A DNA stretch of 64,000 bases from Psychrosphaera ytuae. GTDB lineage: Bacteria; Pseudomonadota; Gammaproteobacteria; Enterobacterales; Alteromonadaceae. The stretch covers positions 2,170,001-2,234,000 of the forward strand of contig NZ_CP072110.1 of the NCBI RefSeq assembly GCF_017638545.1, read 5' to 3'. The position numbers and the translations under genes are program-made. This document shows positions 42,536 through 51,010 of the stretch, in pieces (the first letter of the stretch is position 1; each line of letters opens with the position of its first letter). A model generated the notes under the pieces. The model saw only the letters and a program-made list of their open reading frames with translations, was not told the DNA's origin and did no database searches.

Positions 42536-45301
42536 TCAATTTTTTCGGCGTTTTATTGCCAATAACCCCAACGCGAGTAGCAAGGTGATTGGGTGGTATG
42601 GCATTGAGCCTGAGCTACTGTTCGATTGTGTCTCAACCGGTGGCGGACCCATAGGTGGCACGCTTTGTCCTTCAACGATAAAGGTCGCAGTGGCAGAGCC
42701 TTGTGCGCCAAATATATCGGTGACCGTTAAAGTCACTGGAAACTCTCCAGCTTCGCCTGCACTAATGGTCGCATCAAGCTCATTTGGGTTATTGATGGTG
42801 ATGTTTTTACCTTGTGAATCCACTTCCCAAAGGTAGCTAAGTTCGGCCGAATCATCGGTAATAGTCGCGAAGCTGCTCAGAGTAAGTTGATATTGACGAT
42901 CAAAAGACACCGAACTCAGGGTGACAATAGGAGCTTGATTACTCTCATCATCGATGATCTGAATTGAGGTTGTAGATGCTGCGTTGACATTGTCAGGCGT
43001 GACGGTTTCGAACTTTAATACTAGTGTCTCTACACTTTCGGTTTCGTCATCGTCGTTAATTTTTAGTTGAACAAATTTGCTCTCTGAGTCTCCATCCGCC
43101 CACGAAATGGTTGGAGTTAAGATCTCTGCGTCTGCTAAAGCACTGCTGTCTGAGCTCTCGTCAAAGGCGACTGATACTTCTACCGGGCCTTCGGCGCCAA
43201 ATCGACGCAATACTTCTAATTCAAAGACTTTACTGCCGTTGTCAAAATCAACGTTTTCATAGACAGTTAACTCAGCTTGACTAAATTGCACTGTACCATT
43301 TTTGCCAGTACCTGCAATTTGAGCGGTGACTGATCTCTGGGTACTGAGTGTTGCACCACCTTGAACATTGGTCAAACGAACAATAAATTGCTCTGTCCCT
43401 TCGTCATCAAGGGTATCAAGCGTGGTATTGATCACTATCTCTTTACTCGATGTATCGCCATCGGCCCAGCTTACAGTGCCTGTCGAACTAGTGTAATCGT
43501 CACCTGTTGCAGACTGGTGTAGGGTTTCGTATTGAATTGAAACAGCACCGGTACTGCCGTCAATGCGACTAATGGTAAATGTGGCCGCAGTGCCTTCTTC
43601 GACTTCCTGAGTCAGCGGGCTAAGTTCTATTTTACCCTGTGGAACGTCTCGAGTATTGTCGCGCAAAATGTACAAGCCAGAGTTGATATCACTCGCTAAA
43701 ATCAAGCCACTCGGCAAAAACGGATATACACCCCAGGCGCCATTAAAACGAGGTCTGTCGCCAACCGGAAAAGTATCAAAATAGCCAACGGTAACCGGGT
43801 TGGCCGGATTTGAAATGTCGAGTACAGTGATACCACGTTCGTAATTAGACATGTAATAGCGATTTCCGCGCACGTAACCATTGTGATCAATAGAAGTTGT
43901 CGGACCGACCCATTTACCCACTTCGGTTGGAGCAGTTAGATCTTGGACATCAAATACGTACACAGTGGTATTGTTGCCGTTGCGAACTTCGTCGAGCTCG
44001 TCATGCAAATAAACGTAGTTTTTGTCTTCTGTATACCAACCTGAGTGCGTATATTGAGCACCTTGGTAGCTGATCGAGCCCAATTCTTTGGTATTACTCG
44101 GGACCGTCTGATCCCACAAGCGCATTTCATTTTCATTAAAATCTAAAAAGACGTCACACCGGCCACCTGCTTGCTCACACTGAGTGACGGCTCGTTGGTC
44201 TTCGACCATCATTGATGCACCATCGTGAGTATAGTCTGCTCGGGTATTATCGGTCGGAATATAAGCAGCCGTTGGTTTTTCTGGGTTGATTAAATCAAAA
44301 CTGTTGTGTCCGCCACCGTATTTTGTGGCACCGAGACTGTGAAGTCTTGCACTGTCATCATTGATGGCAACACCAGTAGAGTAATCGACATTGGAAATAT
44401 AAATATTGTGCTGACTGCCAATAATCGAATCTCTTCTTACGAGTCTGGCTTCTGGTAAAAAGCTCAAATCAATGATGGCCATACCTTGACTTGAGCCATC
44501 CGCAGATGAATACGCGTATGCTTTCCATAAGTTTTCTGCTGTTGAAAAGTACTGGTAGACTTTGATGTCGCGCCAGCCTGCATTGGGAGCTGTGATAAAA
44601 CTGACTTCAACGGGGGCCGACGGCGTTGAAATGTCAAAAATTGCCACTCCATTTAATACGCCAATAATTGCGTATTCTTTACCCGTATTGAGGTCCACAT
44701 GGCCCCAGATATCATTAGCCGAATCAGGTTTGCCAGCCATTTGTGTTAACGGAATATGAGCGACTAAGTCCATGTTACTACACGCAAACTCTCCGGCTTG
44801 ACCGTTTTGGCACGTCACTTCAGTTTGCGATTCGTTTAGTGCTTTGACACTTGCGAGTTTTTTGTTGAGGGTTTGTCGCGCTTCTGTGCTTAGGGCTTTG
44901 GCATCTAAAATTGGAGTAAAGCCTTTTTGAATAAATTGGGCGTGAAATTCCTTGGGCACGCCACTTATAAACACTTCATTTTGCTTTGGTTTTGCAGATT
45001 TGAATCCACTTAACTTGTCATACCCGCCTCGTACCTCAATTAGGTCATTTGTAAGATAAAATACATCCGCAATATCGCTTATGGTGTAGCTGCCTTTGGC
45101 AACTTTAACAACATCTCCTTTATTGGATAGGCCCGCGGCGAAACCTATTGTTAAGCAGGGTTGTTCAATGTTGTCACAGTTCCCCTGGTCTTTACCGTCA
45201 GGAGCGACATATCTCGCTTTACCGTGATCGGCGTGGCCATTGGCATAGGCTGTAAACAAACAAGCTAATACCAAACTGACTTTAATTGATTTAAAAATCA
45301 T
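42536..45301 (-). CDS. Choice-of-anchor B protein with Calx-beta domains and C-terminal sorting tail
   Basis: The 921-residue protein has a signal peptide (ending near TAYANGHA). A short beta-helix-like segment precedes the choice-of-anchor B region, with LVIVD-type propeller repeats (AIIGVLNGVAIFDISTPSAP, YERGITVLDISNPANPVTVG). Two Calx-beta domains follow (TVSWADGDTSSKEIVI and PTISWADGDSESKFVQ), then a PKD-like segment, and a GlyGly-CTERM-like end: a Ser/Gly linker, a hydrophobic helix and KRRKN. Calx-beta domains bind calcium. The tail suggests sorting by a rhombosortase-type protease to the cell surface. No sortase gene is visible. It is a single gene between the tRNA promoter and a divergent FapA gene. 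Confidence 0.9.
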   Translation of the reverse strand: MIFKSIKVSLVLACLFTAYANGHADHGKARYVAPDGKDQGNCDNIEQPCLTIGFAAGLSNKGDVVKVAKGSYTISDIADVFYLTNDLIEVRGGYDKLSGFKSAKPKQNEVFISGVPKEFHAQFIQKGFTPILDAKALSTEARQTLNKKLASVKALNESQTEVTCQNGQAGEFACSNMDLVAHIPLTQMAGKPDSANDIWGHVDLNTGKEYAIIGVLNGVAIFDISTPSAPVEVSFITAPNAGWRDIKVYQYFSTAENLWKAYAYSSADGSSQGMAIIDLSFLPEARLVRRDSIIGSQHNIYISNVDYSTGVAINDDSARLHSLGATKYGGGHNSFDLINPEKPTAAYIPTDNTRADYTHDGASMMVEDQRAVTQCEQAGGRCDVFLDFNENEMRLWDQTVPSNTKELGSISYQGAQYTHSGWYTEDKNYVYLHDELDEVRNGNNTTVYVFDVQDLTAPTEVGKWVGPTTSIDHNGYVRGNRYYMSNYERGITVLDISNPANPVTVGYFDTFPVGDRPRFNGAWGVYPFLPSGLILASDINSGLYILRDNTRDVPQGKIELSPLTQEVEEGTAATFTISRIDGSTGAVSIQYETLHQSATGDDYTSSTGTVSWADGDTSSKEIVINTTLDTLDDEGTEQFIVRLTNVQGGATLSTQRSVTAQIAGTGKNGTVQFSQAELTVYENVDFDNGSKVFELEVLRRFGAEGPVEVSVAFDESSDSSALADAEILTPTISWADGDSESKFVQLKINDDDETESVETLVLKFETVTPDNVNAASTTSIQIIDDESNQAPIVTLSSVSFDRQYQLTLSSFATITDDSAELSYLWEVDSQGKNITINNPNELDATISAGEAGEFPVTLTVTDIFGAQGSATATFIVEGQSVPPMGPPPVETQSNSSSGSMPYHPITLLLALGLLAIKRRKN

Positions 45302-45474
45302 GGCTTTCCATCCTTGTTTTGCGTCGGTTATAAAGTGTAAGGTTCAGTATTGAACAATTTGTTTAAAAAATCCTCATTAAAATTGTAATCAAATATGCAT
45401 TTGGGCACGAAACTTGGTTACAATAATTTACGCAATCGGAACCTCATTTTTGAGTTTGGTTTTAAGGAAGTAAT

Positions 45475-47136
45475 TTGATCGCATTGACATTTTCTAAGGA
45501 AGGGGCAGATATTTACGCCGCAATAGACTGTAAAGAGCCAGTGCCCTTACTTGATGAAAAAGACGTTTCGGAAGCCTTTAAGGCGTCCGAGTTTAGTAGT
45601 GCGTTTTTAATTTTTGAAGAATTGTCGAGCTTTATCGAAAAAGGCAATGAATTCATTGAACTAGCTGAAAAAGATCCAGCTTCCTTACCAGATGGCGACA
45701 CTCGATTTGGCCATCGCATCGCTGAATACCGAGATGCCAAACTCAAAGTTATTGTTGATAAAGATAAAATGTCCGCCAAACTTCATCTCGAATCTGCGTT
45801 TGGTGGCGAACAACCGTCCGTGGATGATGTAAAAGAAGCATGTCGTAAGGCAGGTGTCCGCTTTGGTATTAAGCGTTCTAGGGTAGAAGGGTTATTAGAA
45901 AAAACCTTTGATGCGTCGCCAGGCGAAGTATTTGAAGCCCGAATTGCCTTTGGCAAAGAGCCAAAAGATGGCAAAAATGCTTATTTTAAGCCGCTTGTTG
46001 AGTTGTTCTCGGAAAAGCTGCGGGCGCCTACTGAAAAAGAAGGCGGCAAAGTTGACTTAAGAGACTTAGGTGACATTGATACGGTAAAACCGGGCCAGCA
46101 GATATTCCAAAAATTTCCTCTGACAGAAGGTGTACCCGGCATGAATGTACTCGGCGAAGAATTGCCGCCTACACCGGGTAAAGATCTTATTTTGGAGGAA
46201 ACCCAAGGTACAGTTATTGATCCTAATAACCCAGATGTGTTGTTAGCCAAGCGAGAAGGCCTTGCTCGAGTCATTGAAAATCGAATGGAAGTGGACAATG
46301 TCTATTCGCTTCCAGAGCTTACCCCTAAACAAGGCCATGTTAAATTTAATGGCTCTGTCATTATTTCGGGTGATGTTTCGCCTGAAATGAAGATCATCGC
46401 AACGGGTGACGTTGTCGTTGGTGGTTTTGTTGAGTCTGCACTGATACGTTGTCAGGGCGAAATTACAATTATGGGTGGGGCGTCAGGTAAGTTACTCGAG
46501 CCTGAAGTCGAGGGCCGCCAATACAACTGCTTGTTAGAGTCAGGGTATAGAATCAATATCGCCTTTGCTAACCAAATTGATATTCGTGCGAAGCGTGATG
46601 TGTTTGCACACAAACAATTATCCCACTGCAATATCATTGCGGCATCATTAAAAGTCGGACAAGGCACTACCCCTAATGGCAAGTTAATTGGTGGCACTCT
46701 GATGTTGAGCAAACACTTGGAGGTCGGTCATTTAGGTGCACCTGCAGGTGCGGATACACATGTGTCGCTGAATAGAACGTACAAAATTTTCCGTCAAAAA
46801 GAAGACGCAATGTGGGCCAAAATCCAACCTTACAACGAAGACTTAGAGGCGCTCAAAGAAAAAGGCAAAATGCTAATGAGTGACGCTCAGAAAGCGGAGT
46901 ACAAAGCAAAGTTACTCAAACTCGAAAAAATCGTCGGTCGTTTACAAGAACAGCGTAAAAAGCTTATTCAGCGTCGCCGTGATTACCTAGACGCACTCAG
47001 TGTCGTAGTTCATCACACCTTATATGCAGGTACCACCGTAGAGATAGGTGACAAATCCAAAATCAATGATCGCCAGCGTGGGCCATCCATCATTCGACTC
47101 AATGAATTTGTTTTAGAAATCGAACCAAAAGGCTAG
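45475..47136 (+). CDS. FapA-domain (DUF342) protein
   Basis: The 553-residue protein matches the DUF342/FapA family. It has an N-terminal acidic domain, a central part with conserved GKNAYFKPLVELF and VKPGQQIFQKFPLTEGVPGMNVLGEEL, a repetitive beta-helix (VKFNGSVIISGDVSPEMKII, DVVVGGFVESALIRC) and a C-terminal coiled coil (around LEALKEKGKMLMSDAQKAEY). In Vibrio vulnificus FapA affects flagellar polarity and glucose-dependent motility; elsewhere DUF342 function is open. The start is a TTG at 45475, supported by AAGGA six bases upstream and the lack of a nearby ATG. It is not next to flagellar genes. Confidence 0.88.
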   Translation: MIALTFSKEGADIYAAIDCKEPVPLLDEKDVSEAFKASEFSSAFLIFEELSSFIEKGNEFIELAEKDPASLPDGDTRFGHRIAEYRDAKLKVIVDKDKMSAKLHLESAFGGEQPSVDDVKEACRKAGVRFGIKRSRVEGLLEKTFDASPGEVFEARIAFGKEPKDGKNAYFKPLVELFSEKLRAPTEKEGGKVDLRDLGDIDTVKPGQQIFQKFPLTEGVPGMNVLGEELPPTPGKDLILEETQGTVIDPNNPDVLLAKREGLARVIENRMEVDNVYSLPELTPKQGHVKFNGSVIISGDVSPEMKIIATGDVVVGGFVESALIRCQGEITIMGGASGKLLEPEVEGRQYNCLLESGYRINIAFANQIDIRAKRDVFAHKQLSHCNIIAASLKVGQGTTPNGKLIGGTLMLSKHLEVGHLGAPAGADTHVSLNRTYKIFRQKEDAMWAKIQPYNEDLEALKEKGKMLMSDAQKAEYKAKLLKLEKIVGRLQEQRKKLIQRRRDYLDALSVVVHHTLYAGTTVEIGDKSKINDRQRGPSIIRLNEFVLEIEPKG

Positions 47137-47236
47137 TTAGATTGAATAGTGGCTTTTTTGGCTGCAACTTTTGATCAGTTACGACGGTCTACTTCGTACA
47201 CACCATAAAATTATCTGATTTTAACAGGAGTTGCCT

Positions 47237-48739
47237 ATGTTTCGTGGCGTTTCGAAGTCTGCTGTGTTTGTTGTCGTCATACTGAGCTTAATCGGCTCTG
47301 TTTATGCCAATAAGTCTCTTGCTAGTGATTTAACTTTCCACGATTCCCTTGATTGGTTTAACGTCAGTCGCGACTTAACTGATAAAGACATTGCAGGTAA
47401 AGTCGTCATTCTGGATTTTTGGACCTATGGCTGTGTTAACTGCGTGCATGTTCTTCCTGATTTACATCGGTTAGAAGAGGAATTTGGCGACAAACTCGCT
47501 GTGATTTCCGTTCATTCTCCTAAGTTCGAAAATGAAAAAAATCCCATCACACTTCGCAACATCATAGCTCGTTACGAGATTAAACACCCAGTTGCTAACG
47601 ACATAGACTTTAAGTTGTGGCGTGAATATGGAGTTAGAGCTTGGCCTACGTTTGTGGTGTTTGGCCCTGATGGCAAATATGCAGGGCAATTATCGGGCGA
47701 GGGCAAATACCAGCAACTCAAACGAGCTACCGAATTACTCCTTGAACGATACACTGGAAAGCTTAACGAAACGCCACTACCGGTTAAGTTAGAGACCATG
47801 CCTGATGGCTACTTAAAAGCACCCGGTAAAATAGCCGTAAATGATGATTATGTTGTTATTGCAGACTCGTTACATCATCGTATAGTGGTGACCGACCACG
47901 CGGGTAAAGTGCGCTTTGAAATTGGTAATGGTAAGCCAAAATGGGTGGATGGTAATTTTGAGACTGCTAGTTTTTATCAGCCTCAAGGCGTCATATTTAA
48001 AGACAAAGACACTTTGTTGGTGGCCGATACAGGCAACCATACGATTCGCCAAATTAACTTAGACACTAAAACGGTTTTGACCCTAGCTGGTACAGGGCAA
48101 CTAGGACGCAGCTATGTAGTCAGACCGAACCCGCTCAAAACTGACCTGCGTTCGCCATGGGCGTTAGCACTGCAAGACGACCAGCTTTACATAGCGATGG
48201 CGGGTACACATCAGATATGGAAAATGGACCTAACCAAAAACCGCCTAATGGAATTTGCGGGTAGTGGCCGAGAGCAGTTAACCGATGGTACTTTATCCTC
48301 GTCTGCGTTTAATCAGCCTTCTGGCTTGTATATACAAGGCAAGAAGCTTTATGTCGCTGACTCAGAAGCCTCTGCGATACGCGTTATCGATTTAAAAGGT
48401 GGCATGGTTGATACTGTTGTTGGCAAGGGCCTGTTTGATTTTGGTGATGTGGATGGTTTTTTCAAAAAGGCATTGTTACAGCACACATTGGGGGTCGTCG
48501 CCGTAAATGACAGTACCTTGATTATTGCTGATACCTACAATCACAAACTCAAAACCGTTGATATGAAAAAACGTCGTGTCGACACCATCGATGTGACCGC
48601 AGATCAACTCAATGAACCGGGTGGAATCGCCCTTTGGAAAAACAACGTGTTTATTGCGGATACCAACAATCAAGCCATCAAGGTGTTGGATTTAACAAAC
48701 AACACCTTGTCCGACTTTGTGATTACGCCGCCTGAGTAA
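47237..48739 (+). CDS. Thioredoxin-like/NHL-repeat fusion protein (NHLRC2-like)
   Basis: The 500-residue protein has a signal peptide (ending near SVYANK). A thioredoxin-fold domain follows (about residues 40-180), with a CxxC motif in FWTYGCVNCVHVLPDL (Cys66, Cys69), then a six-bladed NHL beta-propeller (repeats such as LLVADTGNHTIRQINL and IIADTYNHKLKTVDM). The order and the CVNC site match animal and bacterial NHLRC2. The signal peptide places it in the periplasm. The ATG at 47237 has AGGAG six bases upstream. Its last 17 bases overlap the 3' end of cysG on the other strand. Confidence 0.92.
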   Translation: MFRGVSKSAVFVVVILSLIGSVYANKSLASDLTFHDSLDWFNVSRDLTDKDIAGKVVILDFWTYGCVNCVHVLPDLHRLEEEFGDKLAVISVHSPKFENEKNPITLRNIIARYEIKHPVANDIDFKLWREYGVRAWPTFVVFGPDGKYAGQLSGEGKYQQLKRATELLLERYTGKLNETPLPVKLETMPDGYLKAPGKIAVNDDYVVIADSLHHRIVVTDHAGKVRFEIGNGKPKWVDGNFETASFYQPQGVIFKDKDTLLVADTGNHTIRQINLDTKTVLTLAGTGQLGRSYVVRPNPLKTDLRSPWALALQDDQLYIAMAGTHQIWKMDLTKNRLMEFAGSGREQLTDGTLSSSAFNQPSGLYIQGKKLYVADSEASAIRVIDLKGGMVDTVVGKGLFDFGDVDGFFKKALLQHTLGVVAVNDSTLIIADTYNHKLKTVDMKKRRVDTIDVTADQLNEPGGIALWKNNVFIADTNNQAIKVLDLTNNTLSDFVITPPE

Positions 48740-50177
48740 AAGGCTCTGCTTGCTCGACTAGTTCGGTTAGCTGCAGTTCGGAATGCAGCTTAACCACTTC
48801 ACCTATGATGATTAACGCCGGCGAGCCTATTTTGTGCTTTACGGCTAACTCATCTAGCTCATGCAACTGACCAATGACGACGCGCTGGTCTGGTCGGGTG
48901 CCTTTTTCAATGATGGCGACAGGCGTGTCAGGTGCGCGGCCATGTTCGATTAGGTTGTCTTTGATGGTTGCACTGCGGATAACGCCCATGTACACCACTA
49001 ATGTCTGATTAGATACCGCCAAAGAAGGCCAATGTGGTCCGTTGGTGTCAGCAGAAGCGACTGCGTCCGAGCTTTTGCAATGACCGGTGATAAACTGTAA
49101 AGACTGAGCATAATCTCTGTGCGTCAGCGGAATACCTGATGATGCAGAACATGCTGCTGCTGCTGTTATACCTGGAATGACCTTATACGGAATGCCGTTT
49201 TTGGCAAGTAACTGAGCTTCTTCACCGCCACGTCCATAAATATACGGATCGCCCCCTTTCAAGCGACACACCACTTTGCCTTCTTGCGCTAAGTCGACCA
49301 ACAGCTGATTGATTTGGTTTTGAGGCAAGGTGTGATTGCCGGCTTTTTTACCCACCGAGATCATCTGAGCGTCTTTTCGGCATAACGCCAAAATAGGCTC
49401 AGAAATCAAATAGTCGTAAACAATGACATCGGCCATTTGCATGGTTTGCAACGCTTTAATGGTCAATAATTCTGGATCGCCAGGGCCACCACCGACAAGA
49501 TACACGTGACCTTTTGGTGCTGACGTTTGGTCGTTTTGAGTGTACTTAGCAAACGTCGTCTCTAGTGCGTTTTGGACGCCATCCCAATCGTTTTGGGCTG
49601 CATACTGTGTTGCTGGACCTCTAAAGATGGTTTCCCAAAAATGGCGACGAGATTGAAAGGTCGAAATGCCTGATTTGACCTTGTCCCTAAAGGCTCCGGC
49701 TTGTTGTGCCAGCTTGGCAGTCCATTTTGGAAATTGACGTTCGAGTTGTTCTTTCCATAGCCTCGCCAAAACCGGTGCTTTGCCGTTAGACGAAATAGCA
49801 ATGGTCATAGGAGAACGGTCGATGATTGCTGGAAATGTAAAGCCACATAGCTCAGGCTCGTCTACGACATTAACCCATATCCCCATGGCTTCCGCGTGTT
49901 GCTTGACCTTTGCGTTGACCTCTAGGACATCTGTAGCCGCAATGACTAATACATGATCAACAATGTGACCTGCATTGTACTCTGCTTCAATGAGTAATAT
50001 GTCTGAAGGTGCATTGTCAGCCATTTCCCGAACTTGATCACAGATATACGGCGCAACCACCGTCACGCGAGCACCTGCTTGGCGCATCGATTGGATTTTT
50101 CGAAAACCTACTTCGCCACCACCTACGACTAACACAGGTTTGCCTTGAAGTTTTACAAAGATCGGGAATGACAACAT
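48723..50177 (-). CDS. cysG: Siroheme synthase (CysG)
   Basis: The 484-residue protein fuses an N-terminal precorrin-2 dehydrogenase/ferrochelatase domain (VLVVGGGEVGFRKIQSM, about residues 1-205) to a C-terminal uroporphyrinogen-III methyltransferase (VYLVGGGPGDPELLTIKALQ, KGGDPYIYGRGGEEAQLL). It makes siroheme, the cofactor of the sulfite reductase CysI encoded upstream. The ATG at 50177 (MLSFPIF) has GGAGG eight bases upstream and begins one base after the cysH stop. A longer frame to 50210 would overlap cysH. It is the last gene of cysJIHG. Confidence 0.96.
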   Translation of the reverse strand: MLSFPIFVKLQGKPVLVVGGGEVGFRKIQSMRQAGARVTVVAPYICDQVREMADNAPSDILLIEAEYNAGHIVDHVLVIAATDVLEVNAKVKQHAEAMGIWVNVVDEPELCGFTFPAIIDRSPMTIAISSNGKAPVLARLWKEQLERQFPKWTAKLAQQAGAFRDKVKSGISTFQSRRHFWETIFRGPATQYAAQNDWDGVQNALETTFAKYTQNDQTSAPKGHVYLVGGGPGDPELLTIKALQTMQMADVIVYDYLISEPILALCRKDAQMISVGKKAGNHTLPQNQINQLLVDLAQEGKVVCRLKGGDPYIYGRGGEEAQLLAKNGIPYKVIPGITAAAACSASSGIPLTHRDYAQSLQFITGHCKSSDAVASADTNGPHWPSLAVSNQTLVVYMGVIRSATIKDNLIEHGRAPDTPVAIIEKGTRPDQRVVIGQLHELDELAVKHKIGSPALIIIGEVVKLHSELQLTELVEQAEPFTQAA

Positions 50178-50178
50178 A

Positions 50179-50976
50179 TTAAATTCCTCCGCCGTTTTCG
50201 TGAAGGCCACATTCTCGGGTTAAACCAAAGAAACGAGTCTCTTCTTCGGTCATACCTGCTTCGAGTTTACGTGTTGTTTGCACGTCACCCACGGACACAT
50301 ACCCTTGTTCCCACAAAGGGTGATAAGGAAGGTCGTGTTTTTTGAGATATTCAAAGACATCTTTGTTGGTCCACTCCAAAATTGGATGAACTTTGAGTAC
50401 TGGGTGATCTTGACCTGCTAAATAACTTAACTCGGTCACCGCTTTGTCAGCACGGGTTGAAGATTGACCTTGTCGAATACCACTGAACCAAGTTTGAACA
50501 CCCAGTTCTTTGATGGCGCGACGCATTGGTTCAACCTTGTTCATTTGGTTGTATTGTTTGATCCCTGCTTCGCCTTGGGTCCACAGTTGACCAAATTTTG
50601 CTTCCTGCCATGCAGGGGTTAACTCAGAGCGATAGATTTTCAAGTTAAGGTCCAAACGCTCGGTTAACTCATCGATAAATTGATAAGTTTCAGGAAACAA
50701 ATAACCTGTATCCGTTAACACCACAGGAATATCCGGTTGAACACGAGTCACTAAGTGCAACATAACCGCGGCTTGAATGCCGAAGCTAGAGGACAACATA
50801 AACTCAGGCGCAAGGTTGGCTAGTGTCCATTCGACGCGTTCTTCCGCAGACAGAGCAGCAAGAGATTGATTTACCTCAGCAATTTCTTCTACTGTTAATT
50901 GTTGTACCCGAGTACTGCTATTTGACAGCACTTGATTAGGGCTAGTTTGCACTGATGAAGTTGCTTGTACCGTCAT
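50179..50976 (-). CDS. cysH: Phosphoadenylyl-sulfate reductase (CysH)
   Basis: The 265-residue protein carries the PAPS-reductase core SSSFGIQAAVMLHLV, DTGYLFPETYQF, TWFSGIRQGQSSTRA and the catalytic C-terminal ECGLHENGGGI. It lacks the paired Cys motifs for a 4Fe-4S cluster found in APS-specific enzymes, so it should be the PAPS/thioredoxin type. The ATG at 50976 has AAGGA seven bases upstream; the frame stays open to 51003 without one. It reduces activated sulfate to sulfite for CysJI. It lies 34 bases after cysI. Confidence 0.96.
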   Translation of the reverse strand: MTVQATSSVQTSPNQVLSNSSTRVQQLTVEEIAEVNQSLAALSAEERVEWTLANLAPEFMLSSSFGIQAAVMLHLVTRVQPDIPVVLTDTGYLFPETYQFIDELTERLDLNLKIYRSELTPAWQEAKFGQLWTQGEAGIKQYNQMNKVEPMRRAIKELGVQTWFSGIRQGQSSTRADKAVTELSYLAGQDHPVLKVHPILEWTNKDVFEYLKKHDLPYHPLWEQGYVSVGDVQTTRKLEAGMTEEETRFFGLTRECGLHENGGGI

Positions 50977-51010
50977 TTTGTTGTCCTTCTGATTAAAATA
51001 CACCTAGGCG

